NCBI RefSeq assembly: GCF_011753055.1
Contig: NZ_VWWJ01000032.1
Span: 1 to 64,000, forward strand
Direction: 5' to 3'
DNA length: 64,000 nt
Source of the DNA: Burkholderia sp. Ax-1719
Lineage (GTDB): Bacteria > Pseudomonadota > Gammaproteobacteria > Burkholderiales > Burkholderiaceae
In this document: in pieces, positions 26,902 through 35,102 of the stretch
Layout of the letters: each line of letters begins with the position of its first letter
Numbering within the stretch: the stretch's first letter is position 1
Position numbers and translations under genes: made by a program
Notes under the pieces: generated by a model
Database searches by the model: none
What the model was told of the DNA's origin: nothing
What the model saw: only the letters and a program-made list of their open reading frames with translations

Positions 26902-28352
26902 CGCACGCGTTTAGTCAGCTTCACCGGCATGGTGTCCGGCACCATCGTAAATGCGGACACCTCATTGATCTTCGCCGGATCCATCGCCATTTCGATTGAG
27001 AACTCGTTCATCAACATGGAAAGCGCCAGGCGCATTTCCACCGTGGCCAGATGACGCCCAGGACACACGCGCGGTCCGGCGCCAAACTGCAGATAAGCGC
27101 GTACATCATGCGCGCCCGCGCTGGCAGCATGCTCGGCGTGTTCGCCCTTGCGCATCCAGCGCCACGGATCGTAGCGCTGCGGATCAACGAAATTCTTCGC
27201 GTCGATCATCGCGGGCCGTGCAACGAAGAACATGCGCGTGCCCTTGGGCAGCGCCACGTCATCCACCACCACGTCTTCGAGCGGCTCGAACGAATGCACG
27301 GCGGCCACCGGGCGCAGGCGCGTGGCCTCGATGCAGATCGCCTCGAAAATATCGAGTTCCTTGAGCGTTGAGTAGTCGGGGCAAACCGGCGCGTCGCCCA
27401 GCACACGATGCGCTTCTTCACCCAGATGGGTTTGCAAGGCAGGATCAGCCGCCAGATAGGGCAACGTCCACGCGATCGAATCCGCGGTCGTATCCTCGCC
27501 CGCGAGCAGGATCGTGAGCACATTGGCGCGAATCTGCGCATCGGTGATGGGCGTGCCGCCGTGTTCGCCACCTTGCTGTTGCACGAGCATGGCTTCCATC
27601 AAATTGCGCGGCGTGTCCGACGGCTCGTCGCACATGCGCTCGCGGGCGCGGGCCATCATCGAATCGATGTAGCGATGCACTTCCGCAAGCGATTGATCGA
27701 GCTTGCGATCCGCCGGCAGCTTGAAGACGCGCCAATACGGAAAGAGCGCATTGATGCGGCCCATCACGCTCGGCAGGATGCGCTCCAGATGCTCCTGGAT
27801 CACGCCGTGATCGCGTTCCAGCGTGCGCGGGTCTTCGCCGAACGCCAGCGCGCTCGTCACATCCACCGTATAGCGCTTGAGATCGTCGGTCATCTCCACG
27901 GTGTCGCCGCGTTCGGAGGCGCGCAGCCAGCGCGTGCGCAGGCGCTGCGTGATGTCCGCGAGCGTGGGATAGAACGCCTTGATGTTGTTGATCGAAAGCG
28001 CCTGCATCACCAGACGCCGATGCGTTTCCCACGCCGCGCCTTCGGCGGAAAAGAGGCCGTTCGCGCCCATTTCTTCGAGCACGGCTTCGATCGGCTGATA
28101 GCGCCGGTAGCGGTGCGGACGCTCGCGCATGATCTGCTGGATCAGCTCGGTGTCGGTCCAGATCGTGATGGGAATGCTGCCCACCTGAAAGCGATACGGC
28201 GTGCCGAGTTCTTCGGCCCAGCGTTCGAGGATCAGATGCAGGCGCGTGGGCGAAAGCTGCAGCAGATTGCCGACGAGCGGCAGGCCGCGCGGACAGGGCA
28301 GATCTGCGACCTGACGCAACGCTGCGTTGGAACCGGTGGAGGCCGTGCTCAT
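26898..28352 (-). CDS. Cytochrome P450
   Basis: Heme-thiolate monooxygenase of 484 residues. Key elements: the I-helix oxygen-activation motif LLAGEDTTADS, the K-helix ExxR in EATRLRPVA, and the heme loop FGAGPRVCPGRHLA with Cys430 as axial ligand. The start at 28352 (MSTASTGSN) is the family-like one. There is no transmembrane anchor, as for other soluble bacterial P450s. No ferredoxin or reductase gene is adjacent. It lies 110 bases downstream of the two iclR genes and is probably in one unit with them, which suggests oxidation of an aromatic or terpenoid compound sensed by those regulators. Substrate unknown. Confidence 0.9.
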   Translation of the reverse strand: MSTASTGSNAALRQVADLPCPRGLPLVGNLLQLSPTRLHLILERWAEELGTPYRFQVGSIPITIWTDTELIQQIMRERPHRYRRYQPIEAVLEEMGANGLFSAEGAAWETHRRLVMQALSINNIKAFYPTLADITQRLRTRWLRASERGDTVEMTDDLKRYTVDVTSALAFGEDPRTLERDHGVIQEHLERILPSVMGRINALFPYWRVFKLPADRKLDQSLAEVHRYIDSMMARARERMCDEPSDTPRNLMEAMLVQQQGGEHGGTPITDAQIRANVLTILLAGEDTTADSIAWTLPYLAADPALQTHLGEEAHRVLGDAPVCPDYSTLKELDIFEAICIEATRLRPVAAVHSFEPLEDVVVDDVALPKGTRMFFVARPAMIDAKNFVDPQRYDPWRWMRKGEHAEHAASAGAHDVRAYLQFGAGPRVCPGRHLATVEMRLALSMLMNEFSIEMAMDPAKINEVSAFTMVPDTMPVKLTKRVR

Positions 28353-28462
28353 GGGCGGGTCCTTGTGCCTTGATGGCGTGGGTGACGCGGCGGTGCGAGC
28401 GCGCGCGTGCTGTCTCGCGTGTGCCGGATAAGCCGCGCTAAAAGCGCGATTATATCGACGGC

Positions 28463-29293
28463 TTATAAAGCCGGGAGCACCGCGCCCGCCACGTAGCCGA
28501 AGCGACGCGAAAGGCGCTCCGCCGCTGCCATCAGGCGTTGCGCGCTGGAGCCTTCGCGGGTGGTGTCGAGGTTCCCCGACGGCCCCATCAAGGCGAGCAC
28601 GAGGCACACGCTGCCGGTGTGATCGAACACAGGCGCGGCCACGGTGCTGATGCCGGGAATAGGCTTGTCGAGTGCGGTGTCCAGGCCTTGCGTGCGGATT
28701 GCGGCGAGGCGTTCGGCGTAGCGCGCGTCGTCGTCAGGCATTGGCGCCTGCGTTACGCCAGCCAGCCGCAGCGAGTCCTGTGCGAGCAGCGCCGCGCGCA
28801 CATCGTCGTCGAGCCACGCGGCGAACACGCGTCCGATGGCGGTATTTACGAGCGACATCACCGTGCCGGGCCGCAGGCTCACATGCAGCGGCCGCGGCGA
28901 TTCCTCCAGCCGCACGACTGTAGGGCCGAGCGGCCCCGGCACTGCGAGCGCGACGCTCATGCCCGTGCCGGTGGCGAGATCGACGAGTTCGGCATCGGCT
29001 TCGCGCACGGGAGACAGGCGCGCCAGGCCCAGCAGGCCAAGTTCGAGACTCAGCGGCCCGGCTTCGTAGCGGCCCGCTTCGTCGCGTGCCAACAGGCCGG
29101 TTTTGAGCAGGCTGACCAGATGCGGGAAGGCCTTCGCGCTGGGCATGCCGGCCGCCGCCGCGAGGTCGCGCAGCGACAGCGGCGTGCCGGCCGCAACGAG
29201 CGCGGCGAGCAGCTCGCCTGTGACGTCGAGCGCCTGAATGCCGCGCTGGGGCTTGTCGGCGGCTTCGATGGTCTCTGTGGCTTCTTTGGGCAT
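28463..29293 (-). CDS. IclR-family transcriptional regulator (downstream member of tandem pair)
   Basis: Regulator of 276 residues. The winged helix (RGIQALDVTGELLAALVAAGTPLSLRDLAAAAGMPSAKAFPHLVSL) is followed by the IclR effector domain (GTGMSVALAVPGPLGPTVVRLEE, NTAIGRVFAAWL, PGISTVAAPVFD). It lies 2 bases after a second iclR gene with clear similarity over its whole length, so the pair arose by tandem duplication. It may bind a different effector or form mixed dimers. Confidence 0.9.
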   Translation of the reverse strand: MPKEATETIEAADKPQRGIQALDVTGELLAALVAAGTPLSLRDLAAAAGMPSAKAFPHLVSLLKTGLLARDEAGRYEAGPLSLELGLLGLARLSPVREADAELVDLATGTGMSVALAVPGPLGPTVVRLEESPRPLHVSLRPGTVMSLVNTAIGRVFAAWLDDDVRAALLAQDSLRLAGVTQAPMPDDDARYAERLAAIRTQGLDTALDKPIPGISTVAAPVFDHTGSVCLVLALMGPSGNLDTTREGSSAQRLMAAAERLSRRFGYVAGAVLPAL

Positions 29294-29295
29294 GG

Positions 29296-30144
29296 TCAGG
29301 TCGATTGAAAGGCGGCTTGCGCGATGGCTTGCGCGGCGTCGCGTAGCGCGTGCACGAGCTTGCCATCGACGCGCACATCGAGCGCGCCGCTCGCGCCGAT
29401 GGCGGTGAGCGTCAGGCGTAGCGTGCGCTGGGCGTCGAACACCGGCACGCAGACGCTGCTCACACCGGGGCTGGGCGCGTCGATGCCGATTTCAAAGCCG
29501 CGCGCGCGGATCGTGTCCAGCGTGGCGGAAAAGGCGGCGTCGGGCGCCGGGATGTCTTCGGCCGCCGCGGTGCCGCGCCAGACCGGCTGCGCCGTCTGGT
29601 TGGCCCACATCGCGCGCAGCGTAGCGTCGTCGAGAAATGCGCCGAACACGCGGCCCGTCGAGGTCGCTGGCAGCGACATGACAGTGCCGACGTGCAGGTT
29701 CACATGCAGCGGCAGGCTGGCGTGCTCGTAGCGCACGATGGTGGGCCCTTGCGGCCCGGCGATGCACAGCGCGACGCTGCAGTTGTGCGCCTGCGCGAGC
29801 GCCGCCGCGTGCGGCACGGCTTCGCGCAGCGCGGGCTGCTGCGCGAGATGCAGCAGGCCCAGGCGCAATGCCAGCGGCCCTGCCTCGTAGCGCCCGGACA
29901 GCGCGTCGCGCTTGATGAGACCGAGGCGCGTGAGGCTCACCAGATAGGCATGCGCCTGGCTGGAGGCGATGTCGCCCGCGGCCGCAAGATCGGTGGGCGC
30001 GAGCGGCACGCGCGCGTCGGCGAGCACGCGCAGCAGGCGCGCGCCCACTTCGACGCTCTGGATGCCGCGCTGGGCGCGGCTGGCTCCAGCGGCTTCATCG
30101 TCGGTTCCGGCGGCGGACGGCGGCGCGTTGCGAGGGGTCTTCAC
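29296..30144 (-). CDS. IclR-family transcriptional regulator (upstream member of tandem pair)
   Basis: Regulator of 282 residues with a GTG start. HTH region: RGIQSVEVGARLLRVLADARVPLAPTDLAAAGDIASSQAHAYLVSL; effector domain: NCSVALCIAGPQGPTIVRYE, STGRVFGAFL, PGVSSVCVPVFD. It faces the divergent metallo-hydrolase/hydroxylase unit across 275 bases and so is the best candidate regulator of that unit as well as of its own. Effector unknown; IclR proteins next to hydroxylases usually sense the aromatic substrate. Confidence 0.9.
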   Translation of the reverse strand: MKTPRNAPPSAAGTDDEAAGASRAQRGIQSVEVGARLLRVLADARVPLAPTDLAAAGDIASSQAHAYLVSLTRLGLIKRDALSGRYEAGPLALRLGLLHLAQQPALREAVPHAAALAQAHNCSVALCIAGPQGPTIVRYEHASLPLHVNLHVGTVMSLPATSTGRVFGAFLDDATLRAMWANQTAQPVWRGTAAAEDIPAPDAAFSATLDTIRARGFEIGIDAPSPGVSSVCVPVFDAQRTLRLTLTAIGASGALDVRVDGKLVHALRDAAQAIAQAAFQST

Positions 30145-30237
30145 TCGTTGTACCAGGCTGAAAAAGGGTCCATGTTAACTGAATGACAGAAGAATCCTGT
30201 GGGTTTCGTTGTTTGCATATGGCTAGTGTATTCGCTA

Positions 30238-30266
30238 TTGACAAATAAAAACCGTCGGGCGATCAT
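30238..30266 (+). promoter_or_regulatory. Sigma-70-like promoter for the metallo-hydrolase/hydroxylase unit
   Basis: A consensus -35 TTGACA (30238-30243), a 17-base spacer and GATCAT (30261-30266, four of six -10 matches) lie in an A/T-rich part of the iclR/hydrolase gap, reading toward the hydrolase gene with a predicted leader of about 150 bases. Confidence 0.5.
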
Positions 30267-30419
30267 GGCTTCACCCCGGCAGAACAGCGGTTCAACTAAA
30301 CCAGACGGGGCGAGACAAAAACGGCTGGCGCCTGCGCGCCGGTTCCTGCACGTGCGCTTCTGTGGCGCGTGCGTTCAGCCTCGCCTTGTCGACCGTTCCC
30401 CACAGATACGGAGACTCAG

Positions 30420-31379
30420 ATGGCAAAGGCGTTCGCATCGCAGGCCGACCTCGAAGAAAAGCAGGTCACCTTCACCCAGCTTTCGGAAAACGCCTACGCG
30501 TACACGACCGAAGGCGATCCGAATTCGGGCGTCATCATTGGCGACGACGGCGTGCTGATCGTCGACACCACCGCCACGCCCGCGATGGCGCAGGACCTCA
30601 TCGCGAAGATCCGCAGCGTCACCGACAAACCCATCAAATACGTGGTGCTTTCGCACTATCACGCGGTGCGCGTGCTGGGCGCGTCGGCGTATTTCGAGGA
30701 AGGCGCGCAGCAGATCATCGCCAGTCGCGGCACGTACGAGATGATCGTCGAGCGCGGCGAGCAGGACATGAAGTCGGAAATCGAGCGCTTCCCGCGGCTG
30801 TTCGCAGGCGTCGAAACCGTGCCGGGCCTGACGTGGCCGACGCTGGTGTTCGAGAAGGAAATCACGCTGTTCCTCGGCAAGCTCGAAGTCAAGATCGCGC
30901 ATCTGGGCTCGGGCCACACGAAGGGCGACACGGTGGTGTGGTTGCCGCAGCAGAAGGTGCTGTTCTCGGGCGACCTGGTGGAATACGACGCGGCCTGTTA
31001 TTGCGGCGACGCCCAACTGGCCGAATGGCCCGCCACGCTCGAAGCGTTGCGCGCACTGGGCGCTGACAAGCTGGTGCCGGGCCGCGGCCCCGCGCTGCTC
31101 AATCCCGACGAAGTCAACAAGGGCCTCGATTACACGAAGGATTTCGTGTCGACGCTGCTCACGCAGGGTCGTGCCGCCGTCGAACAGAAGCTCGATCTGA
31201 AGGGCGCGATGGCGCTCACGCGTGAAGCGATGGACCCGAAGTTCGGCCACGTCTTCATCTACGAGCATTGCCTGCCGTTCGACGTGACGCGCGCCTATGA
31301 CGAAGCGAGCGGCATCACGCATCCGCGCATCTGGACCGCGCAGCGCGACAAGGAAATGTGGGACGCGCTGCAGGATTGA
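30420..31379 (+). CDS. Metallo-beta-lactamase-fold hydrolase with altered metal motif
   Basis: MBL-fold protein of 319 residues. The fold markers are VIIGDDGVLIVDTTATPAMAQDL, GSGHTKGDTVVWLPQQKVLFSGDLVE and a C-terminal helical part. The usual HxHxDH zinc motif is replaced by H-Y-H-A-V-R (residues 79-84): the first two His are kept, the Asp and third His are Val and Arg. Other MBL proteins in degradation clusters may share this form, but from sequence alone site-2 metal binding is doubtful. It is the first gene of a unit with a flavin hydroxylase, 27 bases apart, so it may hydrolyse a ring-cleavage or lactone product; that is inference. Confidence 0.82.
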   Translation: MAKAFASQADLEEKQVTFTQLSENAYAYTTEGDPNSGVIIGDDGVLIVDTTATPAMAQDLIAKIRSVTDKPIKYVVLSHYHAVRVLGASAYFEEGAQQIIASRGTYEMIVERGEQDMKSEIERFPRLFAGVETVPGLTWPTLVFEKEITLFLGKLEVKIAHLGSGHTKGDTVVWLPQQKVLFSGDLVEYDAACYCGDAQLAEWPATLEALRALGADKLVPGRGPALLNPDEVNKGLDYTKDFVSTLLTQGRAAVEQKLDLKGAMALTREAMDPKFGHVFIYEHCLPFDVTRAYDEASGITHPRIWTAQRDKEMWDALQD

Positions 31380-31406
31380 GCGGTTCTGGAGGAGACGGAG
31401 AGACAC

Positions 31407-33119
31407 ATGATCGATTACCAATCTCTGACGTTCGACTACGCACGCTGCCATGAACAAGGCGTCGGCGTTGAAAAGAGCGTGCGACCGGTCGTCGTCGTTG
31501 GCGCGGGCCCGGTGGGCCTCGCCACGGCAATCGACCTGGCGCAACAGGGCATCAAGGTCGTGCTCGTCGACGACGATTGCACGCTTTCCACCGGTTCGCG
31601 GGCGATCTGCTTTTCGAAGCGCTCGCTCGATATCTTCGACCGCCTCGGCTGCGGCGAGCGCATGGTCGAGAAGGGCGTGAGCTGGAACGTAGGCAAGGTG
31701 TTCCGCAAGGACGAACTGGTTTACACCTTCAATCTGCTGCCTGAAAGCGGCCATCATCGTCCGGCTTTCGTGAATCTTCAGCAGTACTATGTGGAAGGCT
31801 TCCTGCTCGAACGCGCGCAGGCATTGCCGAACCTCGAAATCCGCTGGAAGAGCAAGGTCACGGGGCTTTCGCAACGTGGCGAGCCTCACACGGACGACGC
31901 GCACGTCGCGCTCGAAATCGACACGCCCGACGGTCCGTATGAACTGCTCGCGCGCTACGTGGTGGCGTCGGACGGCTCGCGCAGTCCCGTGCGCAAGCTC
32001 ATGGGCCTCGACAGCCACGGCCGCACCTTCAAGGATCGCTTCCTGATCGCCGACGTGAAGATGGAAGCCGATTTCCCGACCGAGCGCTGGTTCTGGTTCG
32101 ATCCGCCGTTCCATCCGAATCAGTCGGTGCTGCTGCATCGGCAACCGGATAATGTCTGGCGCATCGACTTCCAGCTCGGCTGGGATGCCGATCCGGTGCT
32201 GGAAAAGACGCCCGAACGCGTGATTCCGCGCGTGCGCGCCTTGCTCGGCCCGGACGTGAAATTCGAGCTTGAATGGGTGAGCATCTACACGTTTTCGTGC
32301 CTGCGCATGGACAGCTTCCGGCACGGCAACGTGCTGTTCGCGGGCGATTCCGCGCATCTGGTGTCGCCGTTCGGCGCGCGTGGTGCAAATAGCGGCTTCC
32401 AGGACAGCGAAAATCTGGCGTGGAAACTCGCGATGGTGCTGGAGCATCGCGCGCCGGATGCGCTGCTCGACACCTACGCAAGCGAGCGAGAATTTGCCGC
32501 CGATGAAAACATCCGCAATTCCACGCGTTCGACCGATTTCATCACGCCCAAGAGCGCGGTGAGCCGGGTGTTCCGCGACGCCGTGCTCACGCTGGCGCGC
32601 GAGCATGCGTTTGCGCGTCAACTCGTGAATAGCGGGCGTCTTTCGGTGCCTGCCGTGCTGCACGAATCGACGCTCAATACCGCCGATGAAGACCGCTTCT
32701 CCGGCCAGATGGTGCCCGGCGCGTCCTGCGCCGACGCGCCGCTGTCCGATGCGCAAGGCAACGCGCAATGGCTGCTCAAGCAGCTTGGCGGACGCTTCAC
32801 GGGGCTGCTGTTCTGCCGCGCGGGATCGACGCTCGACAGCGAAACGCGCGCCGCGCTCGATGCGCTGGCAGGCGGCGCGGTGCCGCTCAACTTCGTCGCG
32901 GTGATCGAAGGCGAGGGCGCGGCGCCCGAAGCCTTGCCGGCAGGCACGACCGTGCTGCGCGATGCGCAAGGGCTGGCGGCGCAGCGCTACGGCGCGCAGG
33001 ACGGCGCGTTCTATCTGATCCGTCCGGATCAGCACGTGAGCGCGCGCTGGCATCGTATCAGCGCACCGCGCGTGGAGCGCGCGTTGAAGCGGGCGCTGTG
33101 CGTGGAAGGCACGGCATGA
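31407..33119 (+). CDS. FAD-dependent aromatic hydroxylase (MhpA/PheA-like class A monooxygenase)
   Basis: Flavoprotein of 570 residues. The FAD-binding GxGxxG is VVVVGAGPVGLATAIDLA (about 28-45), the DG motif is VVASDGSRSPVRKL, and the ribityl/pyrophosphate motif is LFAGDSAHLVSPFGARGANSG near residue 310. A C-terminal thioredoxin-like domain (about 430-560) is present as in phenol hydroxylase and MhpA. It probably hydroxylates an aromatic acid or phenol using NAD(P)H and O2. GGAGGAGACGGAGAG precedes the start. No ring-cleavage dioxygenase is adjacent. Substrate unknown. Confidence 0.88.
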   Translation: MIDYQSLTFDYARCHEQGVGVEKSVRPVVVVGAGPVGLATAIDLAQQGIKVVLVDDDCTLSTGSRAICFSKRSLDIFDRLGCGERMVEKGVSWNVGKVFRKDELVYTFNLLPESGHHRPAFVNLQQYYVEGFLLERAQALPNLEIRWKSKVTGLSQRGEPHTDDAHVALEIDTPDGPYELLARYVVASDGSRSPVRKLMGLDSHGRTFKDRFLIADVKMEADFPTERWFWFDPPFHPNQSVLLHRQPDNVWRIDFQLGWDADPVLEKTPERVIPRVRALLGPDVKFELEWVSIYTFSCLRMDSFRHGNVLFAGDSAHLVSPFGARGANSGFQDSENLAWKLAMVLEHRAPDALLDTYASEREFAADENIRNSTRSTDFITPKSAVSRVFRDAVLTLAREHAFARQLVNSGRLSVPAVLHESTLNTADEDRFSGQMVPGASCADAPLSDAQGNAQWLLKQLGGRFTGLLFCRAGSTLDSETRAALDALAGGAVPLNFVAVIEGEGAAPEALPAGTTVLRDAQGLAAQRYGAQDGAFYLIRPDQHVSARWHRISAPRVERALKRALCVEGTA

Positions 33120-33234
33120 CGCGGTGACGAGAAAGGCGGCCGTTTTGCGCGAACGAAAGCGCGCCGCCTTTCGGATCGCTTATGTAGACCATTACGAAAC
33201 GAACGACGAAATGAAGATGGGACAGGAGACGACG

Positions 33235-33474
33235 ATGCTGAATACCCAACCCAATCTCGCGCGCCCCGACGACTTCTACGAAGCGCTGATCGACATGCAT
33301 CGCGATCTCGACGATGCGCAGAGCCAGTCGGTCAACGCGCAACTGATCCTGCTGCTGGCCAATCACGTGGGCGAGCACGAGGCCTTGATGGAGGCGATCC
33401 GCTTTGCGCGTGCGGGCGTCGTCGTGCCGCCGGCGAATGGAACGATGGGATCGGTAGGGAAACTGGCGGCTTGA
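33235..33474 (+). CDS. DUF2783 small protein
   Basis: A 79-residue soluble protein beginning MLNTQPNLARPDDFYEALIDMHRDLDDAQSQS, with a helical core ILLLANHVGEHEALMEAIRFAR. It resembles the DUF2783 family, which is repeatedly found beside flavin hydroxylases of this kind. ACAGGAGA lies before the ATG at 33235; the frame is open further upstream but that part is not expected to be coding. Function unknown; a helper of the hydroxylase is a fair guess from the constant pairing. Confidence 0.75.
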   Translation: MLNTQPNLARPDDFYEALIDMHRDLDDAQSQSVNAQLILLLANHVGEHEALMEAIRFARAGVVVPPANGTMGSVGKLAA

Positions 33475-33782
33475 TTAAAAAATGTGGGTCCGGGATTCCC
33501 TATCCCGGTCTCCGCGAGCGTGTACATGCACAGCGAACGCAATCGTTTGCCTTCACGCTATCTGCGTCGATCGAAGCGCTAAAACGTGCGTATCGATTGC
33601 AACGCATTCCACCGGCCGGACCAGGCCCGCTTGCACCCGCGCAACGCCGATGCAAATTGATTCAAGAACCCCCTGCGCAAAGCCGTAAACGGCAGTCATA
33701 CGAGAACCAGATCGATCGTCCTTGAGCTTTCAAACCGGGCGCTTCAGACGGTCAACAACGACACCGCATACGGGGAATCACC
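33475..33782 (+). other. Spacer upstream of the nucleotide-binding/stator gene set
   Basis: No convincing gene. A perfect 7-bp inverted repeat CCGGGAT/ATCCCGG (33490-33508, 5-base loop) follows the DUF2783 stop; it lacks a U-run, so it may be an mRNA-end hairpin or weak terminator. The remaining 270 bases should contain the promoter of the three-gene stator set. I could not fix a promoter by eye. Confidence 0.4.
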
Positions 33783-34994
33783 TTGAATCGCAGTCAAACA
33801 TGGTCGCGCACCGCCGCGCCGGGCGAAGTCATCTATTCGGAAGGCTACGCGGGCGAGCGCCTGCTCTTCGTCATCGCCGACGGCAAAGTCGAAATTTCCA
33901 CCCGCTGCGAAGAAAAGCGCGTCGTGACGGCAACGCTGGGCCGCGGCGAGTTCTTTGGCGAAAGCGCTTTGCTGGGCGCGGAGCCGCGCCCGAGCACCGC
34001 CAAGGCGCTGTCGTTCTGCCAGCTCACCGTCATTCCCGCGAACATCATCGAGGACGAACTCGAACGCGTCTCGCCGCTGCTGCGCCACGTCGTGCGCACG
34101 ATGATCCGCCGCGCGAAGGCGAAGGACGATCAACTCGCCACCTACACGCACGCCGACTTCATGCCTGGCGTGCTGTCCTATGCGCACGTGCTCTCGCTGC
34201 TGGCGGGCGCCGAGCGCGCCGAGCCCAAGGGCGGCTGGTTGCGCCAGGGCGCCGGTTCCAGCGCGGGCGAAGTGAGCGTCGCGCTGGCGGACGTGGTGCA
34301 CAAGTGCCGCGCCGTGGCGGGCCATTCGCGCCCGCACGTGATGGCGATGCTGCGCCGCATGGAAAAGCTCAACCTCATCACGATGGAATCGGGCCAGACG
34401 GCTTCGCACCTGGCCGGCGCGGATAGCGGCGATGGCGCGCTCGGCCGTCAGTTCGTGACCTTCGACCCGGTGCGGATCATCGATCGCGCGGGGCAGGTGG
34501 CCGATCACGATCTGGACGTCTCGATCAACAGCGAACTCGAACTCATCGAATTGAGCGATCTGGAAGCGCTGATCGGCGTTGAGCGCACGCTGCTGCTCAA
34601 CAAGCTCTCGCATGGCGAGATCGCCGACGAACTGTTCGCGTTCCGCAAATCGAAGGTGCTGAATTTTGTCGAGCAAAAGGGCGTTGCGTATTTCAGCAAA
34701 CGCGCGAATCGCGGTTCCGGCGATGTGAAGACGCTCGACGATCTGCTGTTCGTCGATCAACGCACGCTGTTCGACGCGGTCAGCGCGCTCGATACCTACG
34801 ATCTCGCGAAGCTGCTGGCGTCGCTTCAGGATCCGGCGGTGTCCGAGCGTCTGCAATCGGTGCTGTCCGAAGCGCGCAAGAACGAAATCTCCTGGCTCAT
34901 GCGGCGCGAGATCAAGTCCGATCCGCTCGAACTGGAAGGCATCGAGGAGCGCCTTCTCAGCGCAGTGCGCGAACTCCGGGCGCGCGCCGCTTAA
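33783..34994 (+). CDS. Cyclic-nucleotide-binding protein with FliG C-domain-like C-terminus
   Basis: Soluble protein of 403 residues, TTG start with GGGGA about 7 bases upstream. Residues about 13-110 form a cNMP-binding barrel: the phosphate cassette is FGESALLGAEPRPSTAKA, with Glu60 and Arg69 in the expected places. Residues about 130-202 include a possible CRP-like winged helix (SVALADVVHKCRAVAGHSRP, then MLRRMEKLNLI). Residues about 317-400 (DDLLFVDQRTLFDAVSALD, ending IEERLLSAVRELRAR) align by eye, without gaps of note, to the torque-generating C-domain of flagellar FliG. The next two genes encode MotA- and MotB-type stator subunits. I infer a nucleotide-controlled partner of that stator. 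A plain CRP-type regulator is the alternative. Confidence 0.8.
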   Translation: MNRSQTWSRTAAPGEVIYSEGYAGERLLFVIADGKVEISTRCEEKRVVTATLGRGEFFGESALLGAEPRPSTAKALSFCQLTVIPANIIEDELERVSPLLRHVVRTMIRRAKAKDDQLATYTHADFMPGVLSYAHVLSLLAGAERAEPKGGWLRQGAGSSAGEVSVALADVVHKCRAVAGHSRPHVMAMLRRMEKLNLITMESGQTASHLAGADSGDGALGRQFVTFDPVRIIDRAGQVADHDLDVSINSELELIELSDLEALIGVERTLLLNKLSHGEIADELFAFRKSKVLNFVEQKGVAYFSKRANRGSGDVKTLDDLLFVDQRTLFDAVSALDTYDLAKLLASLQDPAVSERLQSVLSEARKNEISWLMRREIKSDPLELEGIEERLLSAVRELRARAA

Positions 34995-35102
34995 CGCAGC
35001 GATTCATTCCGACAACGGCATGGAGCCTGGCGCGCCCGCACGATGTGGGCGCGCTGAACGCGCACGCGCCTCACCTTTACCTGACTTTCATTGGAAACAC
35101 GC

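Noticed and set aside
30375..33053. A very long open frame (about 890 codons) antisense to the metallo-hydrolase and hydroxylase genes
   Set aside because: It is the mirror of GC-rich codon bias in two well-supported genes, is Arg/His/Ala-rich, has no domain pattern and no ribosome binding site.
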